From an uncultured Acidobacteriia bacterium (GTDB lineage: Bacteria > Acidobacteriota > Terriglobia > Bryobacterales > Bryobacteraceae): 64,000 bases of DNA. The stretch's first letter is position 1. Every line of letters starts with the position of its first letter. Positions 38,123 through 47,042 of this stretch are shown piece after piece. The stretch covers positions 78,522 to 142,521 of the forward strand of contig CAIVVT010000091.1 of assembly GCA_903909435.1 (NCBI GenBank), in the 5' to 3' direction. The translations under genes were made by a program, and so were the position numbers. The notes under the pieces were generated by a model. It saw only the letters and a list, made by a program, of their open reading frames with translations, did not search any database and was not told the DNA's origin.

Positions 38123-39442
38123 ATGTTCAGCGAGAAACCTGCGGAAGTACTAGTCGCTGGCGCCGGGCCGGTCGGGCTGTTTACGGCGCTTTCGCTTGCC
38201 CGGCGAGGCGTGGGGGTGCGCGTTGTCGACACTGGAGTCTGGGCCTGCACGCACAGTTACGCGCTGGCCCTGCATCCGCAGACCCTCCCTTTATTTGAGG
38301 AATTAGGGCTGCTCGACGAGGTGCTGGCGCAGAGCTGCCTGGTGCAAAGCGTGGCGCTGGCCGATGCCAGCGGACCGCGCGCCCGGCTCGCACTCGGCGT
38401 GGACTATCCGGAGGAGTCCCTGGCCGTAATTCGCCAGGAGGCACTCGAGGGGTTGCTCGAGCGCGCCCTGGCAAAACACGACGTCTACGTGGAGTGGCGT
38501 CATGAAGTGGATGGCCTGGAGCAAGGTACGGACTGGGTGCGCGCCAGCATCGATCGCTACGAGAAAGAAAGCCGGGGCTATATTGTCGCGCACACGGAAT
38601 GGGTGGTCGCCGGGTCTGCCACGACTGAGTTCCAATACGTTGTCGGCGCGGATGGCTACAATTCGCGCGTTCGGCGGGCACTGGGCTACGACTTCCCCGA
38701 GGTCGGAGCGCCGCAGTATTTTGCCGTGTTCGAATTGTCCACGGACGCTGAGTTGAAGCACGAGATGAGCGTGGTCTTCGGCGACGGCACCGCCAACGTG
38801 CTGTGGCCTTTGCCGGACGGCGACTGCCGTTGGAGCTTCCTGCTCCCCGACCATCGCGATCCAAGCGTCGAAGGCATCAAGAACGTGCTGGAGAGTTCCG
38901 GGTTCGGACACTTTCCGACGGAGCGCAGCAAGGATCGGGTCCCGAGTTCAGAGGGCACCCATGACGACATCCTGAGTGAGGCAAGCCTCAAGCAGTTGCT
39001 CGCGGCGCGCGCCCCCTGGTTCGACGCCAATATTACGGCGATCAAATGGCGCAGTGTGGTCCGGTTTGAACGGCGCATGGCGAGCGGCTTCGGCCACGGA
39101 CGACTGTGGCTGGCCGGCGATTCGGCCCACTTGACGGGACCCGTCGGCGTGCAGAGCATGAACGCCGGTCTGGCTGAAGCCCGCGACCTGGCTTTCGTGC
39201 TGGCTTGTATCCTGAAGGACGGTGAGCCGACTTCATTGCTGGAGGGGTACAGCCAAAGATCTCAGGCCGTCTGGGAACAGTTGCACGGTGAGGCTGGAGT
39301 GCTTCAGCCCGGTCCCGAGGCAGACCCCTGGGTCGCCGCGCACGCACTGGAATTGCAGTCGTGCCTGCCGGCCACCGGCCAGCGTCTGAGCGCCATGGCC
39401 GCTCAGCTGGGCCTGCAGTTCGCCGCTCCCGTTCTGAAGTAG
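38123..39442 (+). CDS. FAD-dependent monooxygenase (PHBH family)
   Basis: A 439-residue aromatic-hydroxylase-like flavoprotein. The FAD dinucleotide motif is VLVAGAGPVGLFTALSLARRG (residues ~8-28). The GD motif region has VGADGYNSRVRRALG, and the second FAD motif is LWLAGDSAHLTGPVGVQSMNAG near residue 330. GGAG lies nine bases before the ATG at 38123, which is preferred over 38114. Such enzymes use NAD(P)H and O2 to hydroxylate aromatic or polyketide-like substrates. No clear pathway partner is adjacent. Confidence 0.89.
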   Translation: MFSEKPAEVLVAGAGPVGLFTALSLARRGVGVRVVDTGVWACTHSYALALHPQTLPLFEELGLLDEVLAQSCLVQSVALADASGPRARLALGVDYPEESLAVIRQEALEGLLERALAKHDVYVEWRHEVDGLEQGTDWVRASIDRYEKESRGYIVAHTEWVVAGSATTEFQYVVGADGYNSRVRRALGYDFPEVGAPQYFAVFELSTDAELKHEMSVVFGDGTANVLWPLPDGDCRWSFLLPDHRDPSVEGIKNVLESSGFGHFPTERSKDRVPSSEGTHDDILSEASLKQLLAARAPWFDANITAIKWRSVVRFERRMASGFGHGRLWLAGDSAHLTGPVGVQSMNAGLAEARDLAFVLACILKDGEPTSLLEGYSQRSQAVWEQLHGEAGVLQPGPEADPWVAAHALELQSCLPATGQRLSAMAAQLGLQFAAPVLK

Positions 39443-39456
39443 AGCCGGGCCGCGGG

Positions 39457-39966
39457 CTAATCCCGGGCCAGGGCCACGTAGACGGCGGTAGGCACCACGA
39501 AGACCAGCGCGATCAGTCCCAGAACCAGTGCGCCGTGCTCCGCGAAAAGTGCGGTGACCGCAGTGGCCAATGCCGCCGCGTCGAAGCCGGATGCGTTCGA
39601 AGCGAAGTGCTTAAGCAGGGCTTGAAACCAGGTCGAGGTCGCCCCGAAGCACGCTCCCAGCAATCCAACCGCACAGGCGAATGCGACCACCTGAACCGCG
39701 GTGATGGGACGACCTGCGGCCCGGACTGCCTCGCGTCTGGCTCGCAGCTGCGACTGCCACCAGACCCGGCTGGCATCGGGTACTTCGGCGCTGGCGCGCA
39801 GCTCGTCCAGCGATCCGTCCAGCGCTACGGCCACGGTCACCGCTTCAGAGCAAATCGGGCACGACGCGACGTGGGCGCGCAGTTCGGCGTCCGCCTGCGC
39901 GGGCCAGCGGGAGTGCAGCACGGCCGTCAGAACATCAGGTTCGAATTGGCATTCACCAGGGTTCAT
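39457..39966 (-). CDS. Anti-sigma factor with zinc-binding N-terminus
   Basis: A 169-residue protein. The N-terminal zf-HC2-like part has a His/Cys motif (LRAHVASCPICSE, residues ~29-41) that normally binds zinc and holds the sigma factor. A membrane segment lies at about residues 95-115 (VQVVAFACAVGLLGACFGA) and another near the C-terminus (GALVLGLIALVFVVPTAVYVALA). Its ATG overlaps the sigma factor TGA (ATGA), so the pair is translationally coupled. It is the likely membrane-bound inhibitor of that sigma factor. Confidence 0.85.
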   Translation of the reverse strand: MNPGECQFEPDVLTAVLHSRWPAQADAELRAHVASCPICSEAVTVAVALDGSLDELRASAEVPDASRVWWQSQLRARREAVRAAGRPITAVQVVAFACAVGLLGACFGATSTWFQALLKHFASNASGFDAAALATAVTALFAEHGALVLGLIALVFVVPTAVYVALARD

Positions 39967-40559
39967 GCTTTGCTCCCCTCCGGCTTGCGTCCCAACAACG
40001 CCGCCAGCTTCTGTCGTGCGCGAAACAACATCGGCTTCAAACTGGAGACACGCATGCCGAGCGCGCCCGCGATCTCGTCGTGGGAGGCCCCTTCGGCGTA
40101 GGCCAGCCATAACATGGCCCGTTCGCGCGGTTTCAGACCCTGCAGCGCCCGTGTGACGTCGGCACTGCGCTCGGTCGCACCGGCCTGATCGTGGGTGGAG
40201 ACGTTCTCGATATCTTCGCCTTCGGAAATCAGCGGGGCGCGGATGAGCTTCCGGCGGCGGGCGTCGTGCGCCAGATTGGTGGCAATGCGATACAACGAGT
40301 TGCGCCGGTGCGTTTCGCTTTCGTGGCTCGCGTCCGCGCGCAGGAAACGATAGAACGTCTCTTGTAGCAGGTCGTCGGCCTGTTCCCGATTGCCGGTGAC
40401 GCGGGCCAGGTATGCCCATAGCCCGCGTGCCGTGCGGTCATAAAACCCCCGGAAAGCGTCCTCGTCCATTACGAATTCCGTGGCGGCATCGGCCATAGCG
40501 TCGGTGCGGCTGAGATCGTTGAAAGTCGTATCACGGAACATAGGAGAGCGCTTCGTCAT
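39963..40559 (-). CDS. ECF-family RNA polymerase sigma factor
   Basis: A 198-residue group 4 sigma factor. Region 2 spans about residues 38-100 (WAYLARVTGNREQADDLLQETFYRFLRA) and region 4 about residues 137-190 (RALQGLKPRERAMLWLAYAEGASHDEIAGALGMRVSSLKPMLFRARQKL) with its helix-turn-helix. It is flanked by the membrane protein gene (6 bases upstream) and the anti-sigma gene (overlap downstream), forming a three-gene stress-signalling operon. The inducing signal is unknown. An internal ATG (residue 7) is a possible start. Confidence 0.93.
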   Translation of the reverse strand: MTKRSPMFRDTTFNDLSRTDAMADAATEFVMDEDAFRGFYDRTARGLWAYLARVTGNREQADDLLQETFYRFLRADASHESETHRRNSLYRIATNLAHDARRRKLIRAPLISEGEDIENVSTHDQAGATERSADVTRALQGLKPRERAMLWLAYAEGASHDEIAGALGMRVSSLKPMLFRARQKLAALLGRKPEGSKA

Positions 40560-40565
40560 CCGCGT

Positions 40566-41453
40566 CTAGGAGTTCGGCTGTTCGGGCCGGGGAGCCGGCG
40601 GCCGTTCGATCAGTCCCAGACGCTGGGAGATCACATAGGATATGATCGCCGAAACCACGAATCCAATGCCGAGCGCAAGCGCCAGCACCCCCAGCGCCTG
40701 CAGCGGTTGGGCCGCCTCATCCCGCACCCGTCCGCCCACAATGTGGAATCCGATGCCTCCAGCCATCAGCACCATTCCGCCTTGCAGCGACCATAGAATC
40801 CGTCCCAAAGGCGCGCCCACACTGCGCGGGGCGACGTCGAGTTTGATCGGTGAGGATTCGAGGAACTTCGCCCCGGCCGGCGATTGGATATAGGCCAGCA
40901 AGTCTTCGTTCGCCGTAAACCGGTCCAGCAGTTTCGTATGGACGTCGGTCTGCACCTTGGCCAGGCGAACCCAGCGTCGATAGTCGATCAGCGTCCGGAT
41001 CAGCCAGATCAGGAGTCCGGTTGCCAGTGCGAAGCCCGCGAAGATACCGCTGGTTTGGTAAACCTCCCTCCAGACCTCCAGAACTTGGCTCTTGTGGTCC
41101 TGGGGGGGGCGCGGAGGCCCGCCGACATAGAATGTCGGGTCTCGCGCAATCTCGGGATGCGCCGCCAGGAAGCCCACCAGGCCCGGGTACGGGGCAAGAA
41201 ACGCCTGGTTGCCCAGCAGCGTTGGATCCAGCGTGAGAACGCCCTTCATCGTGGGCGGGTAATGCTGGAACAGGCGCTCCAGTTCTTCCTTCGTCCGTTC
41301 GGCGTCCTGCGGTTCAATCGTCACGATGGAACGCGCCGGCGCGGCAGTCGCAGTGTCTCTTACTGCCTGGGCCCGGCCGGGGGTCGGAATCATCACCCCA
41401 AGGCAAGCAGCCAGCGTCCCCACCATCAAAGCACTGCCGGATTTCGTCCGCAT
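40566..41453 (-). CDS. Membrane protein co-transcribed with the ECF sigma factor
   Basis: A 295-residue protein with an N-terminal signal segment (SALMVGTLAACLGVMI) and a periplasmic stretch to about residue 130. A membrane segment (GIFAGFALATGLLIWLI, ~137-153) comes next, then a cytoplasmic loop, and two further membrane segments near the C-terminus (MVLMAGGIGFHIV and LGVLALALGIGFVVSAIISYVI). AGAGGA lies eleven bases before the ATG. It is the first gene of the operon with the ECF sigma and anti-sigma genes, so it may sense the inducing condition or regulate the anti-sigma factor. I do not recognise the family. Confidence 0.8.
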   Translation of the reverse strand: MRTKSGSALMVGTLAACLGVMIPTPGRAQAVRDTATAAPARSIVTIEPQDAERTKEELERLFQHYPPTMKGVLTLDPTLLGNQAFLAPYPGLVGFLAAHPEIARDPTFYVGGPPRPPQDHKSQVLEVWREVYQTSGIFAGFALATGLLIWLIRTLIDYRRWVRLAKVQTDVHTKLLDRFTANEDLLAYIQSPAGAKFLESSPIKLDVAPRSVGAPLGRILWSLQGGMVLMAGGIGFHIVGGRVRDEAAQPLQALGVLALALGIGFVVSAIISYVISQRLGLIERPPAPRPEQPNS

Positions 41454-41877
41454 GATTTCGTATTTCCTCTCTGCCTACTAGTTACGCCACTCGGGCTGAG
41501 GGGTTAACACGGTGAGCGGCAAATCGAAGCGGATGCGAATCGGCGCAGCTTGTGCACCTGCGGGGGGCAAGCCGCCTCTATAGCCTGCAACTGGCCGTTC
41601 AGCGCCGGCAGCCAGCCGCGCCGCGCACGACAACACCACGCCCCTCCGCCCAGACGGAGTGCCGCTGTATGACGCCAGCCTCAATAATCGCGCGACAAAG
41701 CTCGCCTGTCGCTGGCCGGTGGCTGAACGGCCAGCCGGCTGAGTCTGGGCGGAATCGCGGTTTTAAATTATTGAATTATAACGACCTGTTCGTTTCGAGA
41801 ACAGCTGATCCCGACCGTTCTCGGCGCTAGCCGAAGCACGTCAGGTTGGACAATTCAGTGGAGCAGGAGGCTCGCGC
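41454..41877. other. 424-base gap without a gene, rich in inverted repeats
   Basis: The gap separates the sigma operon from the PpiC gene. It contains the crossing inverted repeats described at 41591-41753. After them comes an AT-rich run (41761-41780), unusual for this GC-rich window, that could hold a promoter for the sigma operon. Confidence 0.5.
41591..41753. repeat. Crossing inverted repeats with pseudoknot topology
   Basis: A 13-base arm (41591-41603) is the exact reverse complement of 41722-41734. An 11-base arm (41645-41655) is the exact reverse complement of 41743-41753. The order A, B, A-prime, B-prime means both pairings together would form a pseudoknot. The B pair alone bounds a 109-bp element that contains further short hairpins. 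It could be a structured RNA or a mobile-repeat remnant. Confidence 0.5.
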
Positions 41878-42921
41878 CTATTTGCTTTCGAAGCCGGGAG
41901 CCAGCTTGATGGCGAGGTAGTTAACCACCTGCACTTCGTTGCGGCAGGCTTCCATATAGGCGCCTCGCAGCAGTTGTTCTTTCCTGGTGCGCAACTCCTC
42001 CCGAATGCTCTGCTGAACTTTCGGGTCGTTGAGATCCCTCTGGCCCGCCTCTTCCCGCTGCACCACCATGATGATGCGATACGCGCCGCCGGCCTTAATG
42101 GGGGCCGAGAATTGCCCCGAAGGCAGGGTCAGGATCAGCTTGCGTATTTCCGGGTCGACCTTCTCTAGTGACGACTGGGGAATGAAGCCCATGTCGCCGC
42201 CATTTGGTGCGCTCTCGGGATCCTCCGAGAAGTTCTGCGCCAGCGCCGAAAATGGGTCGCCCTGCTTCAGCCGGGCTTCCAGCATCTGGATCTTCTTGCG
42301 GGCCTGGTCTTCGTTTTGAGCCTTGTCGCGCTTCAGGTTCTTCACGTCGGGCGCGGGCTGTGGGCTCACGACAATCTGAGCCACCCGATAGTTGTTGTCG
42401 CGGTAGTTGAAGGCAGCCTTGTTGGTGTTGTAGAAGTCACCTATGTCTTTATCGCTGATGATGATGCGCGAGAAGACTTCCTTGTTCAGCAGTTTCTCGG
42501 TGCTCAGATCTCGGCGCAGCTTGCCCTTCAGTTCGTCCACGGTCATGCCCCGGTCGTTCAACTGCTTTTGAAACTCCTCTTTCGTGTAAGGAGCCCGAAT
42601 TTCATTGAACTTAGTGTCCACCTCGGCTTCGGTGGCGATCAGGCCGAGTTTCTCGGCGCGCTGCAGCAACAGTTCTTCGTCGATCAGCGCCCGCAGCACG
42701 GTCAGCTTCTGGAACTGCACCTGATCGCTGGAAACGGCGTCAGGCTGGTTGGGGAACTGCCACTTGAGCTGCTTATCCACATCCACGTACATGATCGCGT
42801 GGCCATTCACGGCCGCCGCCACATTGGCGGGTGCCGTCTTCTTGCAGGCTGGCAATATCGCGAACGCGGCCACGATGCCGGAAAAGAGGAGTGTAGAGCG
42901 AAGAGACATGGACCTTGTCAT
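41878..42921 (-). CDS. PpiC-type peptidyl-prolyl isomerase lipoprotein (SurA/PrsA-like)
   Basis: A 347-residue lipoprotein whose signal ends ILPACKK, with the lipobox Cys near residue 26. The SurA-N-like helical domain follows (about 35-170, with LRALIDEELLLQRAEKLGL). The parvulin domain (about 175-290) has YRVAQIVVSPQP, FSALAQNFSEDPESAPNGGDMGFIP and LPSGQFSAPIKAGGAYRIIMV. It is a chaperone with proline isomerase activity for folding exported proteins. The start is ATG 42921 or 42909; a TTG at 42930 is less likely. Confidence 0.91.
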   Translation of the reverse strand: MTRSMSLRSTLLFSGIVAAFAILPACKKTAPANVAAAVNGHAIMYVDVDKQLKWQFPNQPDAVSSDQVQFQKLTVLRALIDEELLLQRAEKLGLIATEAEVDTKFNEIRAPYTKEEFQKQLNDRGMTVDELKGKLRRDLSTEKLLNKEVFSRIIISDKDIGDFYNTNKAAFNYRDNNYRVAQIVVSPQPAPDVKNLKRDKAQNEDQARKKIQMLEARLKQGDPFSALAQNFSEDPESAPNGGDMGFIPQSSLEKVDPEIRKLILTLPSGQFSAPIKAGGAYRIIMVVQREEAGQRDLNDPKVQQSIREELRTRKEQLLRGAYMEACRNEVQVVNYLAIKLAPGFESK

Positions 42922-43053
42922 TGTACTCAAGCCCGGGTCAACGCACCGGGCATTCCGATCGCCAGAACTTCGACGCGAATCCGCGCCCTAGTCCCGGCAA
43001 ACACCTTGCACACCGCCACGGCATGCAACTTTGGCGCGACAACCACGCCCATC

Positions 43054-43986
43054 CTAAGCGAGCAATTCACGAACCTTCTCGAGATCGGCGGGCTCTCCGA
43101 ACCTGGCGGACCGCCGCGTCGCGTCGATGTTCTTAAGCAACCCGCACAGTACCGCGCCGGCTCCAATCTCGACGTAGCGCTCGACGCCGGCACCGATCAG
43201 ATTCCGCATGATGTTGAGCCACAGCACGCTTCCCGGCACCTGGTGGAACAGCCCCTGGCGAGCCTCAGCTCCGGTGCGAATGATCTCGGCCCGCCAGTTG
43301 TTGACCAGCGGAATCTCCAGATCGGCGAATTCGATGGCGTCGAGGTCCACCTTCAGCCTCAGCTGTGCAGGCTCCATCAACGCGCAGTGGAAGGGAGCGC
43401 TGACGGGCAGGATTACCGTCCGCTTGGCACCGGCTGCCTTCGCCAGTTCGACCGCCCGGTTGACCGCCCCGGTGTGCCCGGCGATAACCACCTGGTCCGG
43501 TGAGTTGAAATTGGCTGCGCTGACTATCTCGCCTTGCGCCGCTTCTTTGAGCACGCCGTCCAATTTCTCCAGCGGCATCCGCAGAATGGCCGCCATCGCG
43601 CCGACGCCGGCCGGCACTGCCTCCTGCATGTATTGGCCGCGGTGGCGAACCAGTCGCACGGCGTTGGCGAAGCTCAGCGAACCCGCGGCTACCAGGGCCG
43701 AGAACTCGCCCAGGCTATGTCCAGCGACGTACGCCGGGCGGTAGCCAAGTTCCTTCAGCACGCGCCATGCGGCGACCGAAACGGTCAGCAAAGCCGGCTG
43801 CGTGTTTGCTGTCAGCTTAAGCTGGTCGTCCGGGCCTTCGAAACACAACCGCGAGATCGAAAAGCCGAGCGCGTCGTCCGCTTCTTCAAAAACGGCCTTG
43901 GCGGCCGGATACGTGTCGGCCAGAGCCTTGCCCATGCCTGTGGCTTGCGAGCCTTGGCCCGGGAATAGAAATGCAATTTGGGACAT
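43054..43986 (-). CDS. fabD: Malonyl-CoA:ACP transacylase
   Basis: A 310-residue enzyme that moves malonyl from CoA to acyl carrier protein for fatty acid synthesis. The N-terminal FPGQGSQATGMGK holds the conserved Gln, and GHSLGEFSALVAAGSL the nucleophilic Ser (about residue 90). LVRHRGQYMQEAVPAGVGAMAAIL and SAPFHCALM hold the active-site Arg and His. AGAGG lies five bases before the ATG. No other fab gene adjoins it, which is less usual than the fabH-fabD-fabG order. Confidence 0.96.
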   Translation of the reverse strand: MSQIAFLFPGQGSQATGMGKALADTYPAAKAVFEEADDALGFSISRLCFEGPDDQLKLTANTQPALLTVSVAAWRVLKELGYRPAYVAGHSLGEFSALVAAGSLSFANAVRLVRHRGQYMQEAVPAGVGAMAAILRMPLEKLDGVLKEAAQGEIVSAANFNSPDQVVIAGHTGAVNRAVELAKAAGAKRTVILPVSAPFHCALMEPAQLRLKVDLDAIEFADLEIPLVNNWRAEIIRTGAEARQGLFHQVPGSVLWLNIMRNLIGAGVERYVEIGAGAVLCGLLKNIDATRRSARFGEPADLEKVRELLA

Positions 43987-44129
43987 CGGAACCTCTTAAT
44001 TGTACGCCCCGCCCCGCGAAGCCCCAAGTTTTGCCGCATTTTATTGACCTTCGCCAAGTACCAGATGCGAGCGCACCGCTATCTGAGGCCGGGTCTCATC
44101 CTACCCTACAGCCGAGCGAGGGTGGCCCA

Positions 44130-44171
44130 GTTGCTCGTACCCGCACGTGGAACCGAAACCAGACGAGCAAC
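44130..44171. repeat. Inverted repeat GTTGCTCGT / ACGAGCAAC
   Basis: A perfect 9-bp repeat with a 24-base loop lies between fabD and the small zinc-ribbon gene. It could be an operator or a leader hairpin. It does not fold as a tRNA. Confidence 0.4.
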
Positions 44172-44236
44172 AACTTGAATTGACTTGTGCTGCGGGCTGG
44201 AGTTGACTGGTAACAGAGTCGGATCGCGATCAAATT

Positions 44237-44464
44237 ATGAAACGCAAGAAACCGGGGAATTCGCGTTTGGGGGCGGGAGCAGTTCGGCCCGAACCGGCGG
44301 AGACATCCGCGGTTGTCGCGCACAAAGCCGTGAAACGCGGCAAGTGCGTGATTTGCGGGGGCGATGTCGCGCCGTTTTCCACAGAAGCGCTGTGTTGGGT
44401 TTGCCGCCGCCTGAAGATCAGCGCCTGGCGGGAATCCGAAAACCAACCATCCATGCAGGAGTAG
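44237..44464 (+). CDS. Small zinc-ribbon protein
   Basis: A 75-residue basic protein with a treble-clef/ribbon-like motif: CVICGG near residue 37 and LCWVCRRLKI near residue 52, giving a C-x2-C pair 12 residues before another C-x2-C pair. The rest is basic and polar. This pattern binds one zinc ion and is typical of small DNA- or RNA-binding or adaptor proteins. It precedes the electron-transfer operon by 295 bases. Its function is unknown. Confidence 0.68.
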   Translation: MKRKKPGNSRLGAGAVRPEPAETSAVVAHKAVKRGKCVICGGDVAPFSTEALCWVCRRLKISAWRESENQPSMQE

Positions 44465-44649
44465 CGCGGCTCCCGCATCAGCCTCTCAGCGCCTGGTTTC
44501 AGCCACTGAATCTGTCCCTGGGCACGCCTTCTGCGCGGTCTCCCGCAGTGCGAGTCGAACGAAGCTCTCGCCGGTTCCGCGCTCGTTTTGGGGTGAATTG
44601 CCCCTCCCTCGAATCTCCGCCGAAGCGAGACGTGGGTTGAATTTCCCAC

Positions 44650-44655
44650 TATAAT
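44650..44655 (+). promoter_or_regulatory. Possible -10 hexamer (TATAAT)
   Basis: A perfect TATAAT lies 105 bases before the acyl-CoA dehydrogenase ATG. No convincing -35 is seen 17 bases upstream, so it is weak. Confidence 0.25.
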
Positions 44656-44759
44656 CAAGATTCAAAGGTCCAATTGCCTTTAATATGCGCAACTTGGCGC
44701 AGGACTAGGATCTGGACCGCGAATTGCATGTTGGCGGAAAGACTCGAAAAGGATCCTAT

Positions 44760-46982
44760 ATGGCGACTTCCCCATTGGCCAAGACCTACGAACCACTGAA
44801 AACGCTGCCCGGCGACGACGTCCGGCAGATTCTGTGGCGCTTCTCCGACCGTTTCGACCTCGCCATGCTGGTGCAATCCACCCGCGCGGTCGCGCGCGGT
44901 CCGGTGGCCCGCCTGGTGGCTGCCGGCGGACGCCAGACGCACGACTGGACCGACGCGAAGAACGCCCTGCTCGCTGAATTCGACAACTCCGGCATCACCG
45001 CCGCATACATGGACCCCGAAGAGGGCGGCTACCTGGAAGGCCCCAAGAACCTTGCGCTCGCGCTGATCGCCTACGAACTGGCGTGGGTGGATGCCGGCGC
45101 GGCAACCGGCTCGCTGGCCGGATGTCTCGCCCTGTCGCCGATCCACGAGCGCGGCACGCAGGAACAGAAAGACCATTACATGGGCCTCGCGGCTCCCGCC
45201 CCGGGCAAGACTCCCTGGCGCGGCGCGTTCGCCCTGACCGAACCGATTCCCTTCGTTGGCGTCGAGACCGGCATGCTTTCCGGACGCGTGCGCATCGTCG
45301 ATTGGCCCGAGGGCGGCGAGCCGATGCTCGAGGTGACCAAGCGCGGCCGCTTCATCACCAACATGGGCTTCGCCAACTTCGTCACCGCCGCCGTGGATAC
45401 CGACGACCCACGCTTTCAGGGTTCTTGCATGGTGATTCTCGAAGAAGGCGATCCGGGCATTTTCGACCGCGGCACGCCGACCAAGAAGCTCGTCCATCAA
45501 CTCTCCTCCACCTCCGATCCCGTGCTTCAGCTGCGCGTTCCTGCCTCCCGCATCGTGGGCGGATACAGCGTCGTGGACGGCCGCATCGTCCCCACCTACA
45601 ACCATGGCGAGATCATCGAGGCCGTCTTCCGCCGCACGCGCGTCACGGTCGGCATCATGACTTCGGCCAAGCTGCTGTCGGCCATCGAACCGCTGATTCG
45701 CTACCATCGCGACCGCTTCCGTGGCTCCGGCACCGTGCCTCCGGGCTCGCCACGCTACGAATACGGGCTGCAGATGAAAGAAGACGTGACGCACCGCCTG
45801 CTCGACATCTGGGCCACGGGAGAAGCGTCCTGTTCGCTGGGCTTCGTTGCCGCACGCGTCTACGACCAACTCGATCCGATCGAAAAAGAGAAGGACAAGG
45901 TGCTGGCCGAGGCCGGCATCAAGGGCTCCATGGCGGCCCTGAAGTATTTCAAGAAGCGCATCCCCGAGGCGCTGGAATTCCTCGACCTGGAATCGAAGGC
46001 CGGCTCGCTGCGCAACAAGGTCCGCTACCAGGCGCTCAAGGCCGATCCCGTCGTGCAGTACCTTGTGATCGACGCCCAGGCCAACGTGTTCTGCCCGGCC
46101 TGCAAACTGTGGAACACCGGCCACGGGTCGCAGGTAATGCGCGAAGCGGTCAGCTTGATGGGCGGCTACGGCATCACGGAAGACTGCCCCGGATTCCTGG
46201 GCTACAAGTGGATGGACACGCAGCTCGAAGCCACCTACGAGGGGCCCGAGGCAGTGCAGCGCCGCCAGCTCAGCATCACGATGACGAACGAGGTGTTCCT
46301 GGCCCAGTTCCGTTCCTGGATCACCGAGATGCGGCGCCTGGCTTCGCACCAGCCGGCCTCCGGCGCATGCACCATCGCCTCGGCCATGGACCTGTGGCTG
46401 TGGACGCTGGAACACCTGCTGCACTCCGGCGACGCCGATGGGCAGAAGCTGTTCCACTCCAATCGCCAGGGTGTGACCTTCCCGATGGCCGACGCGCTGT
46501 GCTGGCTGCTCGCCTCGCGCCAGCAGATCCTGGATGTGCAGGCGCTGCGCGAACAGGGACCTCTGAATCCCGCCGTTGCCGACGGTCTGGAAGGCACGCT
46601 TACCTTCCTAAACGACCTGTGCCACATGCAAGCCGCCCGTTCCGCGGGCGAGGTTTCGAGGATCTGCTCCACGCTCGCCTACGGCTACCTGCGGCATCCG
46701 GGCTGGGATGGCGGCTGCAGTTCCTGCGTCCGCGAGGACGAGATTTTCGCGATCGAAAGCATGGTCCCCGGAGCCTCCGGTTTCTGCTCGGATTTCGTGC
46801 GCGAGGACGGGACTCACGATGCGAAGGCTGGTCCGTGCGTGCAGGCCGTGGGGCTGGGCGACTTCGTCAAACTGCGCACCAAGCTCGACGGGTGCATGGC
46901 CGGTTCGATGCTGGCGCGCGACCGGGCCGCCGGGTCGATTCAGAAGGTCATGATTCCCGCGGCGCTCGATTATCCGCAGTAA
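44760..46982 (+). CDS. Long acyl-CoA dehydrogenase with C-terminal extension
   Basis: A 740-residue flavoprotein of the acyl-CoA dehydrogenase superfamily, nearly twice the classical 380 residues. Motifs include YMDPEEGGYLEGP, AFALTEP, and MGGYGITEDCPGFLGYKWMDTQLEATYEGPEAVQRRQLS at about residues 467-504 (read in pieces), with E494 at the position of the usual catalytic or binding Glu. Residues ~515-740 form an extra Cys-rich helical domain with C653 and C656 (GGCSSCVRED). It heads the operon with ETF-QO, EtfB and EtfA, so its electrons probably go to that ETF. The acyl substrate is unknown. The ATG at 44760 has AAAAGGA upstream. Confidence 0.9.
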   Translation: MATSPLAKTYEPLKTLPGDDVRQILWRFSDRFDLAMLVQSTRAVARGPVARLVAAGGRQTHDWTDAKNALLAEFDNSGITAAYMDPEEGGYLEGPKNLALALIAYELAWVDAGAATGSLAGCLALSPIHERGTQEQKDHYMGLAAPAPGKTPWRGAFALTEPIPFVGVETGMLSGRVRIVDWPEGGEPMLEVTKRGRFITNMGFANFVTAAVDTDDPRFQGSCMVILEEGDPGIFDRGTPTKKLVHQLSSTSDPVLQLRVPASRIVGGYSVVDGRIVPTYNHGEIIEAVFRRTRVTVGIMTSAKLLSAIEPLIRYHRDRFRGSGTVPPGSPRYEYGLQMKEDVTHRLLDIWATGEASCSLGFVAARVYDQLDPIEKEKDKVLAEAGIKGSMAALKYFKKRIPEALEFLDLESKAGSLRNKVRYQALKADPVVQYLVIDAQANVFCPACKLWNTGHGSQVMREAVSLMGGYGITEDCPGFLGYKWMDTQLEATYEGPEAVQRRQLSITMTNEVFLAQFRSWITEMRRLASHQPASGACTIASAMDLWLWTLEHLLHSGDADGQKLFHSNRQGVTFPMADALCWLLASRQQILDVQALREQGPLNPAVADGLEGTLTFLNDLCHMQAARSAGEVSRICSTLAYGYLRHPGWDGGCSSCVREDEIFAIESMVPGASGFCSDFVREDGTHDAKAGPCVQAVGLGDFVKLRTKLDGCMAGSMLARDRAAGSIQKVMIPAALDYPQ

Positions 46983-47042
46983 GTCTGAGCGCGCTCCGCA
47001 CGCCGGAAGACGACCGGGAAGGGAATCGGGAGACCCGCCGCA

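Noticed and set aside
41645..41753. Integron attC site
   Set aside because: The ends lack the GTTRRRY core and no integrase or cassette is near.
44121..44178. tRNA-like start (GGGTGGCCCAGTTG)
   Set aside because: The 14-base resemblance to a tRNA D-arm is not followed by anticodon and T arms, and the downstream sequence folds as a simple hairpin instead.
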